Origin: Irpex lacteus
Taxonomy: Eukaryota; Basidiomycota; Agaricomycetes; Polyporales; Irpicaceae
NCBI GenBank assembly: GCA_001986395.2
Contig: MQVO02000004.1
Span: 248,001 to 312,000 of the forward strand
Length of the DNA: 64,000 bases
Direction of reading: 5' to 3'
A model generated the notes under the pieces. The model was not told the DNA's origin. It made no database searches and worked only from the letters and a program-made list of their open reading frames with translations. A program made the translations under genes and the position numbers. Below, one piece after another: positions 46,526 through 57,800 of the stretch. Position 1 is the stretch's first letter, and each line of letters starts with the position of its first letter.

Positions 46526-46987
46526 AGCACTCGGACGCACAACCTTCACACTGTTTCATTGCACATACTACTTAGTACAACATAAATGATAAATGTGAGG
46601 CTGATAGTAATGAGAATCGAGCTGCTTAGAGACGGATGTATATGAATAATAGTTTGACTTGATTGCATAGTTGTACAGCAAAGAGTCGACCTGAGGTAAG
46701 TAAGCCTGAGGCTCCGAGTCAGGCTACTGGAATGTACAGCCTGAGAGTGCAAAAGATGATACATGCTGCACTACAATGACTACCACTTGAGAGTCGTTCA
46801 TCAGTGTTCATTTCTTGTACTCTCGCATAAGGTACTGCTGAAGAAGTTAGTGTGCTTACATTTCAGCAGAAGGATACGATGGGTGTGGGGACAATGTGCA
46901 AGCATCTCTGCTACTTGTGGTTAGCAAGGCCGGCAAGCGGCAGGTCACGATTCCTGAGATTTTATTATGAACTGTTGTAACTGAAAT
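46526..46987. other. No gene seen
   Basis: Non-coding stretch between the tRNA-linked repeat and the minisatellite. A short segment (about 46928-46959) resembles 62983-63014. Confidence 0.4.
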
Positions 46988-47300
46988 TGTGCCAGGAATC
47001 ATGCCAGGAATCATGCCACGTGTCATGCCGGGCATCATGCCAGGAATCATGCCGGGAATCATGCCGGGCATCATGCCAGGAATCATGCCACGTGTCATGC
47101 CGGGCATCATGCCAGGAATCATGCCGGGCATCATGCCAGGAATCATGCCGGGAATCATGCCGGGCATCATGCCAGGAATCATGCCGGGAATCATGCCGGG
47201 CATCATGCCAGGCATCATGCCAGGAATCATGCCGGGCATCATGCCAGGCATCATGCCAGGAATCATGCCAGGAATCATGCCGGGCATCATGTCTGTTATT
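46988..47300. repeat. 12-bp minisatellite, about 26 units
   Basis: Tandem units ATGCCAGGAATC and ATGCCGGGCATC with occasional ATGCCACGTGTC. As 12 is a multiple of three and no unit contains a stop in several frames, long open frames appear on both strands (MPGI/MPGM repeats, CQESCRAS repeats). I read these as by-products of the repeat, not genes. Confidence 0.9.
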
Positions 47301-47345
47301 ATGTCTGGTATTATGTCGAGCTCATGTAGTGGCTAACTATTGAAC

Positions 47346-47481
47346 CAAGTCTTGTTGTATGCGTGCTTCATAAAGGTATTGACTGTGGTTTTCCAAAGCC
47401 GGGTAGTTCTGCGGCATTGCAGTACTTCATGAGTTTGAAATACATGTCATGGTCAAAGGTAACAGATGTAGAGTTGTCCAT
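47346..47481 (-). pseudogene. Truncated relic of the F-box/nucleotidyltransferase gene family
   Basis: MDNSTSVTFDHDMYFKLMKY matches the start of the neighbouring gene (MDSYTPVTFDRDMYLELMLY), and after a small deletion and frame change TTRLWKTTVNTFMKHAYN matches its TSRYWKATVDSFMKRAYN. The copy is cut off after about 45 codons, next to the minisatellite. Third member of the local family. Confidence 0.75.
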
Positions 47482-47684
47482 GACGGCAAAGCAGTGGTTG
47501 AAGAAAAGAGGGCAAGGGGGAGAAAGACAAGGGGCGGCCGTCTTGATCATACAATTGTACATCAGATTAGGCACTCATGTCAAGCAATAATTTGAAAAAA
47601 AAAAAGAAATATATATATATATATCTTTTTAGGCAGTTCCCCTCTCCATCATCGTATGAGCCCACTTCTAGCCTTCAATACACA

Positions 47685-48927
47685 CTAATTCTGCTCTACG
47701 TATGGTATCTGCCAGATTCTATCGTACAGCAGCCTAAAGTAGATGTCTACCAAACAACGTGTATTGCTGGTACTTTTAACATTAGTTCAACGTTCCAAGT
47801 AATATTAATGGTACTCACCGATCTTCTCCAATCATGCTAGGAGGGTCATTGGGAAAAATCCTCCCTAGTCGTCGCATATAGAGCCTTTGATCTTTCACGT
47901 AAGTCTTGAAGAAGTCTGTGGCGATGACAAGAGGAAAGATTGTATTGTCTCCGTCATGTTGGACAGTATGGAAATGAATACGGTGATGTTCTTCTGGCAC
48001 TGAAGAGATCGACCAGGTAGTGGTGCGGATGGGATCGATGTTTGCGGGATAAGAAATACCGAGATTCAGGTCCTCTAGTGTGTACACCCAAGTGCGAGGA
48101 TCTTCTATCCATCGCACATGGCGGACGTGAAACTTGTCTGAGTCAACGATCCAGTAATCTTTCATCCCCCTTCTCCGATACTTCTCCACCTCGTTTTGGA
48201 CTGCTGCGTTATTCTCCTGAAGAAACAGTGTTCTTCCATATCCGATTGTGTCTCTGGGATATAAGCAGTATGCCTTGTCCCACGTTATAACGTTCATAAC
48301 ACATGCTACTCAGGCATAGTCAGATAATATCTGCACAGAAACTGATCACATACTGGAGTGAAAGCTGAGAATAGTTCTAATTGGACAGATTTCCACCACC
48401 AGCAACTGAACCTTTCTCAGTTGACCGTTCACCAACTTCTTAAACTTCAATACTCCCAACACTCCCGGGCAATAGGATGCGGCAACATGCTGAGCATTAT
48501 GCAGGCTCTCTATCGCCTCCTGATACGACCTTGGCTGACGACGATGAGGAAGGTTGTCCGGGTCGAACACAGGATAATAGCGGTAGCCATCGCTTATCAG
48601 GTAATCACCGGCAGACTTGCGCAGCTCATACCTGACGTAGACGTCTAGTTCATAAGTGGGATGGTTACTGCGTGTGAAGAACTGGAATGCAAAGGAGCCA
48701 GAGATGACGGCACCCGTGTTCGACTGCATGATTCTGAACAGTAAAGGACTTTGAAAGAAATGGCTAAGTTGGGAGCATATGTTGTAGGCGCGCTTCATGA
48801 AGCTGTCGACGGTGGCCTTCCAGTATCTGCTGGTTCTGCGTAGACGGAGAAGGTCTGCAGCGTTGCAGTACAGCATAAGCTCGAGGTACATGTCACGGTC
48901 AAAGGTGACAGGAGTATAGCTGTCCAT
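47685..48927 (-). CDS. F-box + nucleotidyltransferase-like protein, copy A
   Basis: Three exons, 48354-48927, 47819-48305 and 47685-47733, join in phase to 369 residues. The N-terminus is F-box-like (MYLELMLYCNAADLLRLRRT-SRYWKATVDSF). It is followed by GAVISGSFAFQFFTRSNHPT-YELDVYV: a G-S motif and, about 16 residues on, an acidic pair (EL-D-V), the pattern of the nucleotidyltransferase fold (GS...DxD), although here the first acid is E. Exon 2 begins CVMNVITWDKAYCLYPRDTI. The paralogue B (49073-50357) has the same exon boundaries and phases. The last exon, LLYDRIWQIPYVEQN, is short and differs from B. Enzyme activity and substrate are unknown; the paired architecture is what I can see, the fold is inference from the motif. 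Confidence 0.75.
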
Positions 48928-49072
48928 GGTGGTGGTGTAAGGGAAAAAACACAGGACAGGGAACGAAGAGAGACACGAACAACTGTTATCATGATCAGAT
49001 GATTACATATCAGATTCACTTCCATACAAGGCAATTCTGGTAGTTGAAGGGATAAGACGACTTCTCCACTTT

Positions 49073-50357
49073 TTAGTCATTATTCTCAGCCTCGTCCAAA
49101 TCATCCGCATCCTCATCTAGTCCCAGGTATTCTCCACTCCTCAGATACTCCAGTAGACGGGAAATCACAATCTGACTCTGCCTGTTACATGATATAAATA
49201 TTGAAGCACAGATATCTTGTACAAGTACAATTACATACCTGTCGTATCCTATGACACTTTCCTTCATCTCTACTCTCCGCAGTTCATCGGCATTTTGTAG
49301 CAGCAGCATTCTCAATTTATCTTCAATTAATGCCTTGGGTGCTACTAGCGGATAGACACGATATTCGTTTCCAAGTCCTTCTTGCATCATACGAGTGAAA
49401 CTGGCTGGAGCGTAGAGGAGAGCCCAAGTGGTCACTGATATAGGATCCAAGTAGGGGGAAACCTCCAGTGGTGTGACAGGACCTCCAAGTCGCACCGCCC
49501 AAGTATACTTGTCACCAATCCATCGTACTATTGTGTGCTTGAAGCAGGACACAGGCTTGTTCAATTTGCGCACAATCTTCCACCCACGACTGGTGTACTT
49601 GTCCAACTCCCTTTGAGTGTCATTGGTGGGCAACCGAAGTAGTAACGACCTGTGTCGGTCAATGGTGGCCCGGGGATACAAGCAGTATGCAGTATTATAG
49701 GTGATAATGTTCATGACACATGCTACGTACAATCAGTATTAGCTGTAAGTATACAAACAATAACTCACTAGAGTGGAAGTTTAACACAGCACCGATAGGA
49801 CATCCGGTCACCAGATTCACTTGAACTGTGAGTTGTTTGCCATTAACTGTCTTGACAAACTCTATAGCGCCCAAGACCTCGCGCACGTAGAATCTGTTGA
49901 CAATGTGTGCATTGAGCAAAGAGCCTATGGCCTCGGCGTAGCTTTGTGGCTGGTCAATGGATATCTCTTCGCCGGTTTCCAGACGTATGACACGTCTATA
50001 GGAATTGTACATATATCCCTGCTTCAATAACCACTCTCCGACTTCTTGTCTGGCAAGCATATGGACGTAGATGTCCAAGTCAGAGGGTGTGAAGGGGGAG
50101 CGGTCGAAGAACTGCAGGGCAACCGACCCTGATACGATGGCTCCTGTTCTGAACTGCAAGAGCCTAAACCCCAGAATATCCTCGAAGAAATACGAGAGGG
50201 TTCTCTGGATGTTGAACGCGCGTGGCCAATAGTCGCAGACTGCCCCCTGGAAACGACGACAAGTCCAACCCAGACGGATTATGTCTCCGGAACCTATGTA
50301 ACCAAAAAGCCTATCATACAGAAGATGATTAGTAGCAAACCTTTGAATAGCACTCAT
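49073..50357 (-). CDS. F-box + nucleotidyltransferase-like protein, copy B
   Basis: Three exons, 49769-50357, 49239-49722 and 49073-49181, join in phase to 393 residues. Residues about 12-50 form an F-box-like helix set (LLYDRLFGYIGSGDIIRLGW-TCRRFQGAVCDYW). Residues about 70-98 read GAIVSGSVALQFFDRSPFTP-SDLDIYV, a full GS-x(n)-DxD nucleotidyltransferase signature (DLD). The second half (VLGAIEFVKTVNGKQLTVQV, CPIGAVLNFHSS-TCVMNIITYN) probably completes the fold. The acidic C-terminus is LDEDADDLDEAENND. It is 39-45% similar by eye to copy A along its length with identical intron positions, so the two arose by tandem duplication. Function unknown; an F-box suggests a link to SCF ubiquitin ligase, the NTase motif an AMP-, UMP- or nucleotide-transfer activity. 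Confidence 0.78.
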
Positions 50358-50852
50358 TGCAGTAGCTAAGCTTTGATCGGCTTGTGTTGGCGGTGGTTGT
50401 TGCTGGCAGGCTTCTAGGCGCGCATGTTCAATTTCGAACCGTTGACCAAATACTTACACCCACATGTACAAATAAGGGCCTGTTTTGCACGCAATAAAGT
50501 AAAATATTGCACTTCCTCGTGTAATTCATTTTTGTGGCCTGATTTCAGTCATATATCCCCTGCAGCATGTGTATACAAGTATGAAACAATTATCAACGAT
50601 TGAACGAGTGTGTGACAGCAAGTGATTATCAAACAATGTATCTCAACGGAAGTAGGTAACTATGTGAAGTGAGAGGAAAACTGAGACTAGGAGGCACTGA
50701 AGGTAAGTAGCTATGGAATAGGTAAAAGGAGCGGGAGTATGAACTGTAGCAAAAGCTATTACATTCAAAATGTATCTGCTGATTGTGTCAGCCTTGATAA
50801 ACATAAGAAATCAAATAAAACCAAGTTAGCTCGAGTGCGGAAATATGGTACA
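50358..50852. other. Intergenic, no gene seen
   Basis: AT-rich stretch containing the upstream region of copy B. No frame, RNA or repeat recognised. Confidence 0.45.
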
Positions 50853-51610
50853 TCACAAGGGCTCTGAAACTTGCACTGCCAGTGCTTCCTCTACCGCAGC
50901 TCGGAAGATCTCCTCCAGATTACCGTTGACAGCGACTTGAGGGGAAATATATAGAATAGCGGCCGGAGGAAGAGATAGATCACAACAGGGCCGGGCAAGC
51001 ACTGCAATGCCTGGGCCTACAGGTCCTATGAGAGCGCTGACCCGATAGCAAAGCCGCTTGCCCTGGACAGTGTGTAACTTCAAACGCTTGCCAATAGGAA
51101 TATCACGATATTCCTTGCGATGTGTGTAGTATATCCACAAGGCAGCATTACAAGAGGGCGTGGTTGCCGTAGAAGTGGGGGGATAGTCCGCAATATTGGT
51201 CGGTTCACATTCTACCTGCGGTGTGAACCACCATTCGCAAGATTGGCGTCCCAGCCAGGCATTGGGCATGAAGCGAGGACTGCGCGTGAAGGGGACTGGG
51301 AGAAAGGTTGGATCAACCGCTCTATTCCAGCCTGCCGTGAATCACTTGTTAGAGTAAGGTAGGAAACAAAAGTATTGTTAAGCGGACCTGCAGATGCACC
51401 CCGACCCTGCTCTGTGTTGGATACCTCTTCCAGTTCAAACGTCTTCCTAGCTTGTGTCCATGGCCATCTGAAGATAGACCCTTTGAAGACACAAGACAGG
51501 CATACACGTCCAGGCCACCTCTTGGAATTAGATGGGTGGACAAGAGGAGATGTACCGCTAGAGTAGAAGGCCATTGAGAACGTGTTGACGTGGCGACGAA
51601 AGACAAGCAT
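50853..51610 (-). CDS. Unknown two-exon gene next to the Helitron
   Basis: Exons 51388-51610 and 50853-51331 join in phase to 233 residues. I do not recognise a family. The N-terminus (LVFRRHVNTFSMAFYSS) is basic and amphipathic and could be a mitochondrial presequence. A Cys-containing block follows (RVCLSCVFKGSIFRWPWTQA); the second exon has SPRFMPNAWLGRQSCEWWF, YYTHRKEYRDIPIGKRLKLH and a hydrophobic IGPVGPGIAVLARPC segment. It ends 220 bp... before the Helitron stop codon on the same strand, that is, downstream of the Helitron gene. Splice sites are GT...AG (donor GTCCGC, acceptor CGGCAG). Whether it is cargo or host gene is open. Confidence 0.55.
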
Positions 51611-51830
51611 GAAATATTTTAGACGCTCATGTTCCTTCTAAGTATGTCGACCCTAGTTTACATCATTTGTCGAGTCTCATGACATTATAGGCTAATATCA
51701 TGTCATAGGCACCACAGTAGCCGTAGTATAATAGAACACCTACGTATTATACAACATTTGAAATCATTGTACTTCATACACCATATTTGTACATTCTATA
51801 GACATCGTATCATAACAGATTCAATGTTCA

Positions 51831-54800
51831 TCATGGCATGCAAGTATAGATTCCCAATATACATTTACGACCGTGACGTGCTTGCATTAACATGTTAAAG
51901 TCCATGGTATCAATATGTCCCTCATATTCACAATTACGCTTTGTGTGAATACCGTCATGAAACCAAAGGTCTCCCTTGTCATCTACCACACGTGAGGAGA
52001 AATGTCTATCTCCATGATAAATCAGTCCACGTAACTTGTACTCAAATCCACCAGCCTGCATAACATGCTGCATGTTTACCGTCAAGCCTTTCTGAATGCT
52101 AAGTACCATAAACGACGGGGGTTCCTGGAAGTGATAAACGGCATCCGCTTTTGTATTACAGACTGTACACTTCTTGGTAGATCGTGTTCTCATTGAGGCT
52201 TTCATCCATGAAGTGGTACTTTGTCCATTAAGGGTTCCGGCACGACATGCTTTATTTTTCCAGACACTTTCTGAACACACCCACATTGTAGATCGGCCAT
52301 GTGCTGAGGAGGATATTTCTCTTTTGCATCGGTTACAATACAAAGAACGTAGAGTTGTACTCTCTTTAGGACTGAGTATATATCTACACAGCTCAGCCAC
52401 GTCGTTACCTGCAGTGCTGGTGTTAAAGATGTTTGGATACTTGGCTGCTAGTTCTTCGTGAATAAGGTCTCTGGCATATTCCATGTCTTCTGAATTCATG
52501 TCTACTCCATCAAATGTATCGTTAAACAGATGCAGGTCATCGCTAGCATTGTACATCAGTTCATTCCAATTTTCTGTGCCGTTGTTCATAACTTGTAATA
52601 GAATAGTGAAGAGACTATCAAATGCACAGCTATATGTATTGCTGTTCCAAATTAATCCTCTAGGTGCATTTTCAGGCCGACTTGAATCCAGTGATTTGGT
52701 GTGAGGCCTTTTATTGCTACTCTCTACTAATGCAGTATTATGATTCGTTGCTGTCTTTCTCTTTTTGGTCAGTCTCTCTCCTTGAACGGTGCTTGTTGCT
52801 GCCAGTTTAGACGTACCCTTTGCTACCACAAATCTTTGAGGATCTGTTCTCTTGTGCTGAGATCTTGCTTCTGATTTGCTTGAATCATCCTTGGAGGTTC
52901 TGGCAGCATCCCGCGACTCTTGTGCCTTCTTTTTGCGGTCAATTATTTCCCATGCAGCCTCTTCAAACGGATCTTCGATGACATATTCATCATCATTTGA
53001 CCACTGCAATGAACATGGCATAGCTTTGGGAACATACAACACACCTTTGGCCTTTCTGTAAGAAGAAATAAGATAATTCCGAGCAGTTCCTCCAACTCCA
53101 GCAGGCAATTTGCGGTTGAATCGCAGCTCCGTGATTTCATCTAGCAGTTCAAGCTCCCTGAACTCTTGGCGTAAATATCCATTTAGACCACCTCTCAAAT
53201 GCGTGTCAGCAAAGCCTTGAGTAATGAGAGTACCTTGATATGATGATCCTCTTGAAAGACAGGTGTATACAGCTTGATTAGAGCGGCAGTTATTGATATC
53301 AACAACGTTATACTTACGTGTCCTTCCTTGGGACGCATAGTCAGTCATGGCAAAGTTTAAAATGACAGGAATCTGGGATCTATTAATAGTCTGCTTGTCC
53401 CCGGTAGGTAGTTTGCACGTCACATTGATTGATTCAGATACTATTGGCACAACATTCTCTTCTAACCCTTCCAGGTTTATATTGACAGGTGGCGAGGTGA
53501 GTTTGATAAACAAGACATCCAGTGCCTCTCTTTTATCATCAATAGGATGGGACTTCCACCCAACTACAACGCCCTCTGCTCCATTGGTCACTCCACATTC
53601 AGTGGCTTTGTTCTTTTTCACCATGACAGGCATACCAATACAAACAGCTAGTTTGCCTACATGGTTCGAGGAACAACAAGGAGGGAGTGACCAGAACATG
53701 AACTGCTCCTGTGGCTTTAGTCTATCAGTACGTCTCATGGGATCAATCAACTTTCTTTGTGCCCTGCGTCTACCTTTCTGTCCATTGGAACCAGAATTGT
53801 ACCGGTCCACAGAATAAAAGTACTTTAATGGTTGTCCAGTTTCCTTTGCAAACCGCTCTGCCCCTCTTTCGTTTAATTTATCTCTACTTGCATTGTACGA
53901 TGTTATCACTGATACATTTCTAAAGTTAGCATCGCTCCACTTTGGCCTCGGAGCCAATCGACCTGCTATACGATTTTTCAGTACTTGAATATCTTCTTTC
54001 GTGCAAGCTTTATATCTGAGATTTTCTAATAACCTACGGAACTTGGCATCTTCCTCGGTTTGAGACTTTTGACGCATGTTCTCCCTAAGTATGACAGCTG
54101 TGGTAAATTGGTGCCATATTGCTTTTCCTAGTGCAGCTTCCTGATCTGCAGGTGTTTGCGTAGTATGCAATACCGAAACAACCTCTTGTGAATATAAGGA
54201 ATGATTAGCATTTATTGGGGGAAGCTGTGCAAAGTCTCCAGCCATAATCATATTCTTCCCTCCGAATGGCTCAGTATCATTGCCGAGTGATACACACATC
54301 TGCTTACTGATATTATACAAGTTCCCGCAATCAAGCATTGATATCTCATCCATAAAAATATAATCCACATGCTGAATGGTAGACCGCACATCCAAGAGAG
54401 AGTCTAACTGATCATTCTTCTCTCTGTATGGGTTGATGCCAAGAATAGAGTGATACGTAGATCCTCCAATAAGAGATGCAGCTGATCCTGTAGGCGCCAT
54501 GCACAATAGTCTATATTCCTCATCCCGTTCCTTGAAGAAATGTATCAAAGCTTTAATGACTTGTGACTTACCAGTGCCTGCCATACCTCCCAAATACATC
54601 TTCAACTGTGGAGGAGAAGCTAGTGTTGCATGATTAGCTACAATACTGAATGCCCTGGCCTGCTCCTTGTTCAACGTGAACGTATCAATGATACTTTTGA
54701 TTAGATTTCTGTCATCTGAATTGGAAGGCTTGAAGGATTTCTCAAAATACGACTGGTCGATAACTTCAACCTTGTCAATTGTCGAGTCTCTAGCATAAGG

Positions 54801-57800
54801 ATTCATTTTCTGAGCCTTTGCCTTGGCTGCATGCTTTTGCCGTTCTTGAAGAATTCCCTCCTTCTCTTTATTGAGAAGAGTTTGCCAGTAGTGTCCAGAT
54901 GGATTTGTATCTTTTACAGTAGGAAGAGAACTTATGTCAAACGTAGATCCTGTGGGCACATCAAACAGTCCGTTTCGTTGTAACATATCTTCTGCATCAA
55001 CCATTCTATTGATCTGTAGTAAAGACGACTTGTTACCTGGAGCCACATGATCTTCCCAATGATCATCTTCATCGTAATCTGCGGTGTTCATATCAACAGC
55101 TGTGTCTTGGTTATCCATATCATCAAGAACATCGTCATCCATACTCATCGGCCAAGTACCCATACCTTTTCCCTGTGCTCGTCTCTGTGCTGCATAGTCG
55201 TCTCGGGCATCTCTACACTCATACCTCAGATTAAAGTTCTTCATGATTTCCTGCTGTCTTTCTGTGAATTCATAATCATCAAATGAATCGCTCCAACTTT
55301 GAGTGGGTAATTTCAACTCCAATCCCGATCTCCATGGACGGAATAAGGTCAGCATAGTTAAACAGTACTCCTCCCTGTTACCTTTATCCTTGCGTGGCAG
55401 CACACCACCAATGAAATCAGGGACTCTGGCCTCTTTTTCATCAACCAATCTGATTCGATGTGTCTCACACTGAGGATGATCGTTCAGAAAAAGATCAAAC
55501 TTATGATACTCATTCTTTTTTGCTGCCTTGTCTGTTGTGTCACTATTATCCTCATCTGAGACAGTACCAGAGGAGTCGCCTGTTTCAGCAAAAGTATCTT
55601 GATCAGTTTCTTCCTCCTCACTTGCCTCTTCATCATCGCTCGTTTCAACCTCATCAGAAGATGTGCAGTCTAAGTCTTCATCACTTGCATCATCACTTGC
55701 ACTACCTGCGTATCCGTTCTCGCTCTCAGCATTATTGTGAGAAATTGGCAAACTTGCTGGCAGTTGTCTCCAGTGTGTAACATGAAATTTTGTGTAGTAT
55801 TGATCGAGTGCTGCTAAACGTTGACATATCTGTAAGGGCTCCCACGTAGTCTCACCAGTTTCCCATAACAACTGGAAAAGAATTCTCTGCTGGCCATTTG
55901 ATGAATCTGATATCCATTTATGCTGGACTACGCACTCCACTGTAAACTCGTCTTCTGGTATGTTTTTCTTTTTTCCCTTGCATGTTGGCTGTTTACTCTT
56001 GCGATACAGCCGAATCCAGTCATACAGACTGACTGTAGCATACTTCTCTGGACGATACATGTAATCATGAACTGGAGACAATCCGACAATTCCTCGTACA
56101 TTTTTTGTCAAAGCAAATTTAGTCTCAGTTTTCTGCGCAGTATCTAACTGAGGTAAACTCTCGTCAACATTGCTTTCAGACTGTGAATATGCATCTCGTA
56201 CTTCATTTACATACCGTTTCCAGTAGAATCTTTCAAACTTATGATCTGTGTAGTGATCTGGATGCTTGAGTAGATACATTGCTGCCATAGGTGACCCTAT
56301 TTCACTTTGAGCCGTCAAGGCATTGACAATTTTAGTGATAACGAGACGGGTATTCTTTAATGGATCGCTCTGAGAAAGATCTGAGGACTCTGCTTGCCTT
56401 GCAAATATGGTTTTGACTGCATCAAACATCACATGAGTTTTGAGGGGCGACTTTGTAATATAATCTGTGACATATTGAATCACAGAGGTTACAGCTGTTC
56501 CAGACTGTAAACTGGTGACATCGGTATTGCAGCGCATTAAATATGTCAGTGCCGGTGTATAATAATTCATCCAAGCCTCGCCTTTTTTAATCGTCAAAGC
56601 ACCTGTCTCAGGGTCTACTAAAGTTTGACTATATATCTCACGTGGAAAACGAGACTTACATGTTGGATGTGACTTAGTAACACATCCCTTATGACACTTA
56701 TGAATATTTGACAGATATGCAAGCTCGTTCGCTTCATCTATGTAAGACTTATGCCAATTGGCAGCCTTCTCGCACTCTATGCACTCACCACAAGATAAAG
56801 TACAAGGCTTGTCCGGCAGCACGGGCAATGTCAGAGTCGGAGGAATATAAAATGGATCTTCCTTCTTGATGAGCATCTTTTCTGTCATATTGGACATAGT
56901 CTCGTTTGTGAATTCTCCCACGTGAGCCGATTCTAGGTACTCAACCATTCGATGTTGAAAGTCTGAACCGGTACTCATAATACGTTCTCTCAATTCTTGT
57001 GGATTTGGACTGTGTTTTATCCATACCAGCATATGCATGTGTAATGTCAAACGTCCCTGTTGCTCTACAGTCCCATAGTAACCAGAAGTTTTACCATACA
57101 ACCCGTCTCTGTTCTTTTTGCTATATCCTAGAACATGTTTTACAAAATTGTCAACCATAAACTTGAAAAATCGTGCACCTGCCACTGGATTACTGGCAAT
57201 CATCCGCACTCTGTCGCTGTGTTCAGATATAGTGGGATAATATGAGTGTCCAGTTCCAGCATAGTACAACGCAATGGGGTGATTCACGTCTGCTGGTGCA
57301 AATGTAATGAACCAACTTGGTGCTCCAAGATGAGATGTCATTGACCATATCTCATTTCTCATCCGTCTTCTATTCGTCACAGAACCATCCACATGTGTAG
57401 CAACGTAATCTACATCCGTTAGTAGTCTGAAGCAGTCTTTCTCATCTTCCGTCTCAGGCACAACATGTCCTTCCTGAGACCGTGAAATTAAACTATCCAA
57501 TGTTGACATCTTTATGCGTCCAAGCCTCTCTGCTACGTCTGAGAAGTTGTGCTTCAAAGTCAGCATATAACCGCCATCACGACTACTTTTGATCTGCTGA
57601 TGATTGAAAGCTATCAAAGAGAATATTTCATCTTGTTGAAACCGTTTGTCATAATACATAAGCCAGTTGTTCTTACGAACAGAGTCGCTGATCTTAATTC
57701 CGTCTGCAATACCTTCATTGTCTAGACCACCTAGCCCGTAAGGAAACAGCCAAGGAAACATGGAGGGGTATAGACGTGGGTTGTTCCAGAGACTCTCCAT

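Noticed and set aside
46856..47343. Long open frames on both strands encoding MPGM/MPGI or CQESC repeats
   Set aside because: Produced by a 12-bp tandem repeat that keeps several frames open at once; no start context, domain or splice support.
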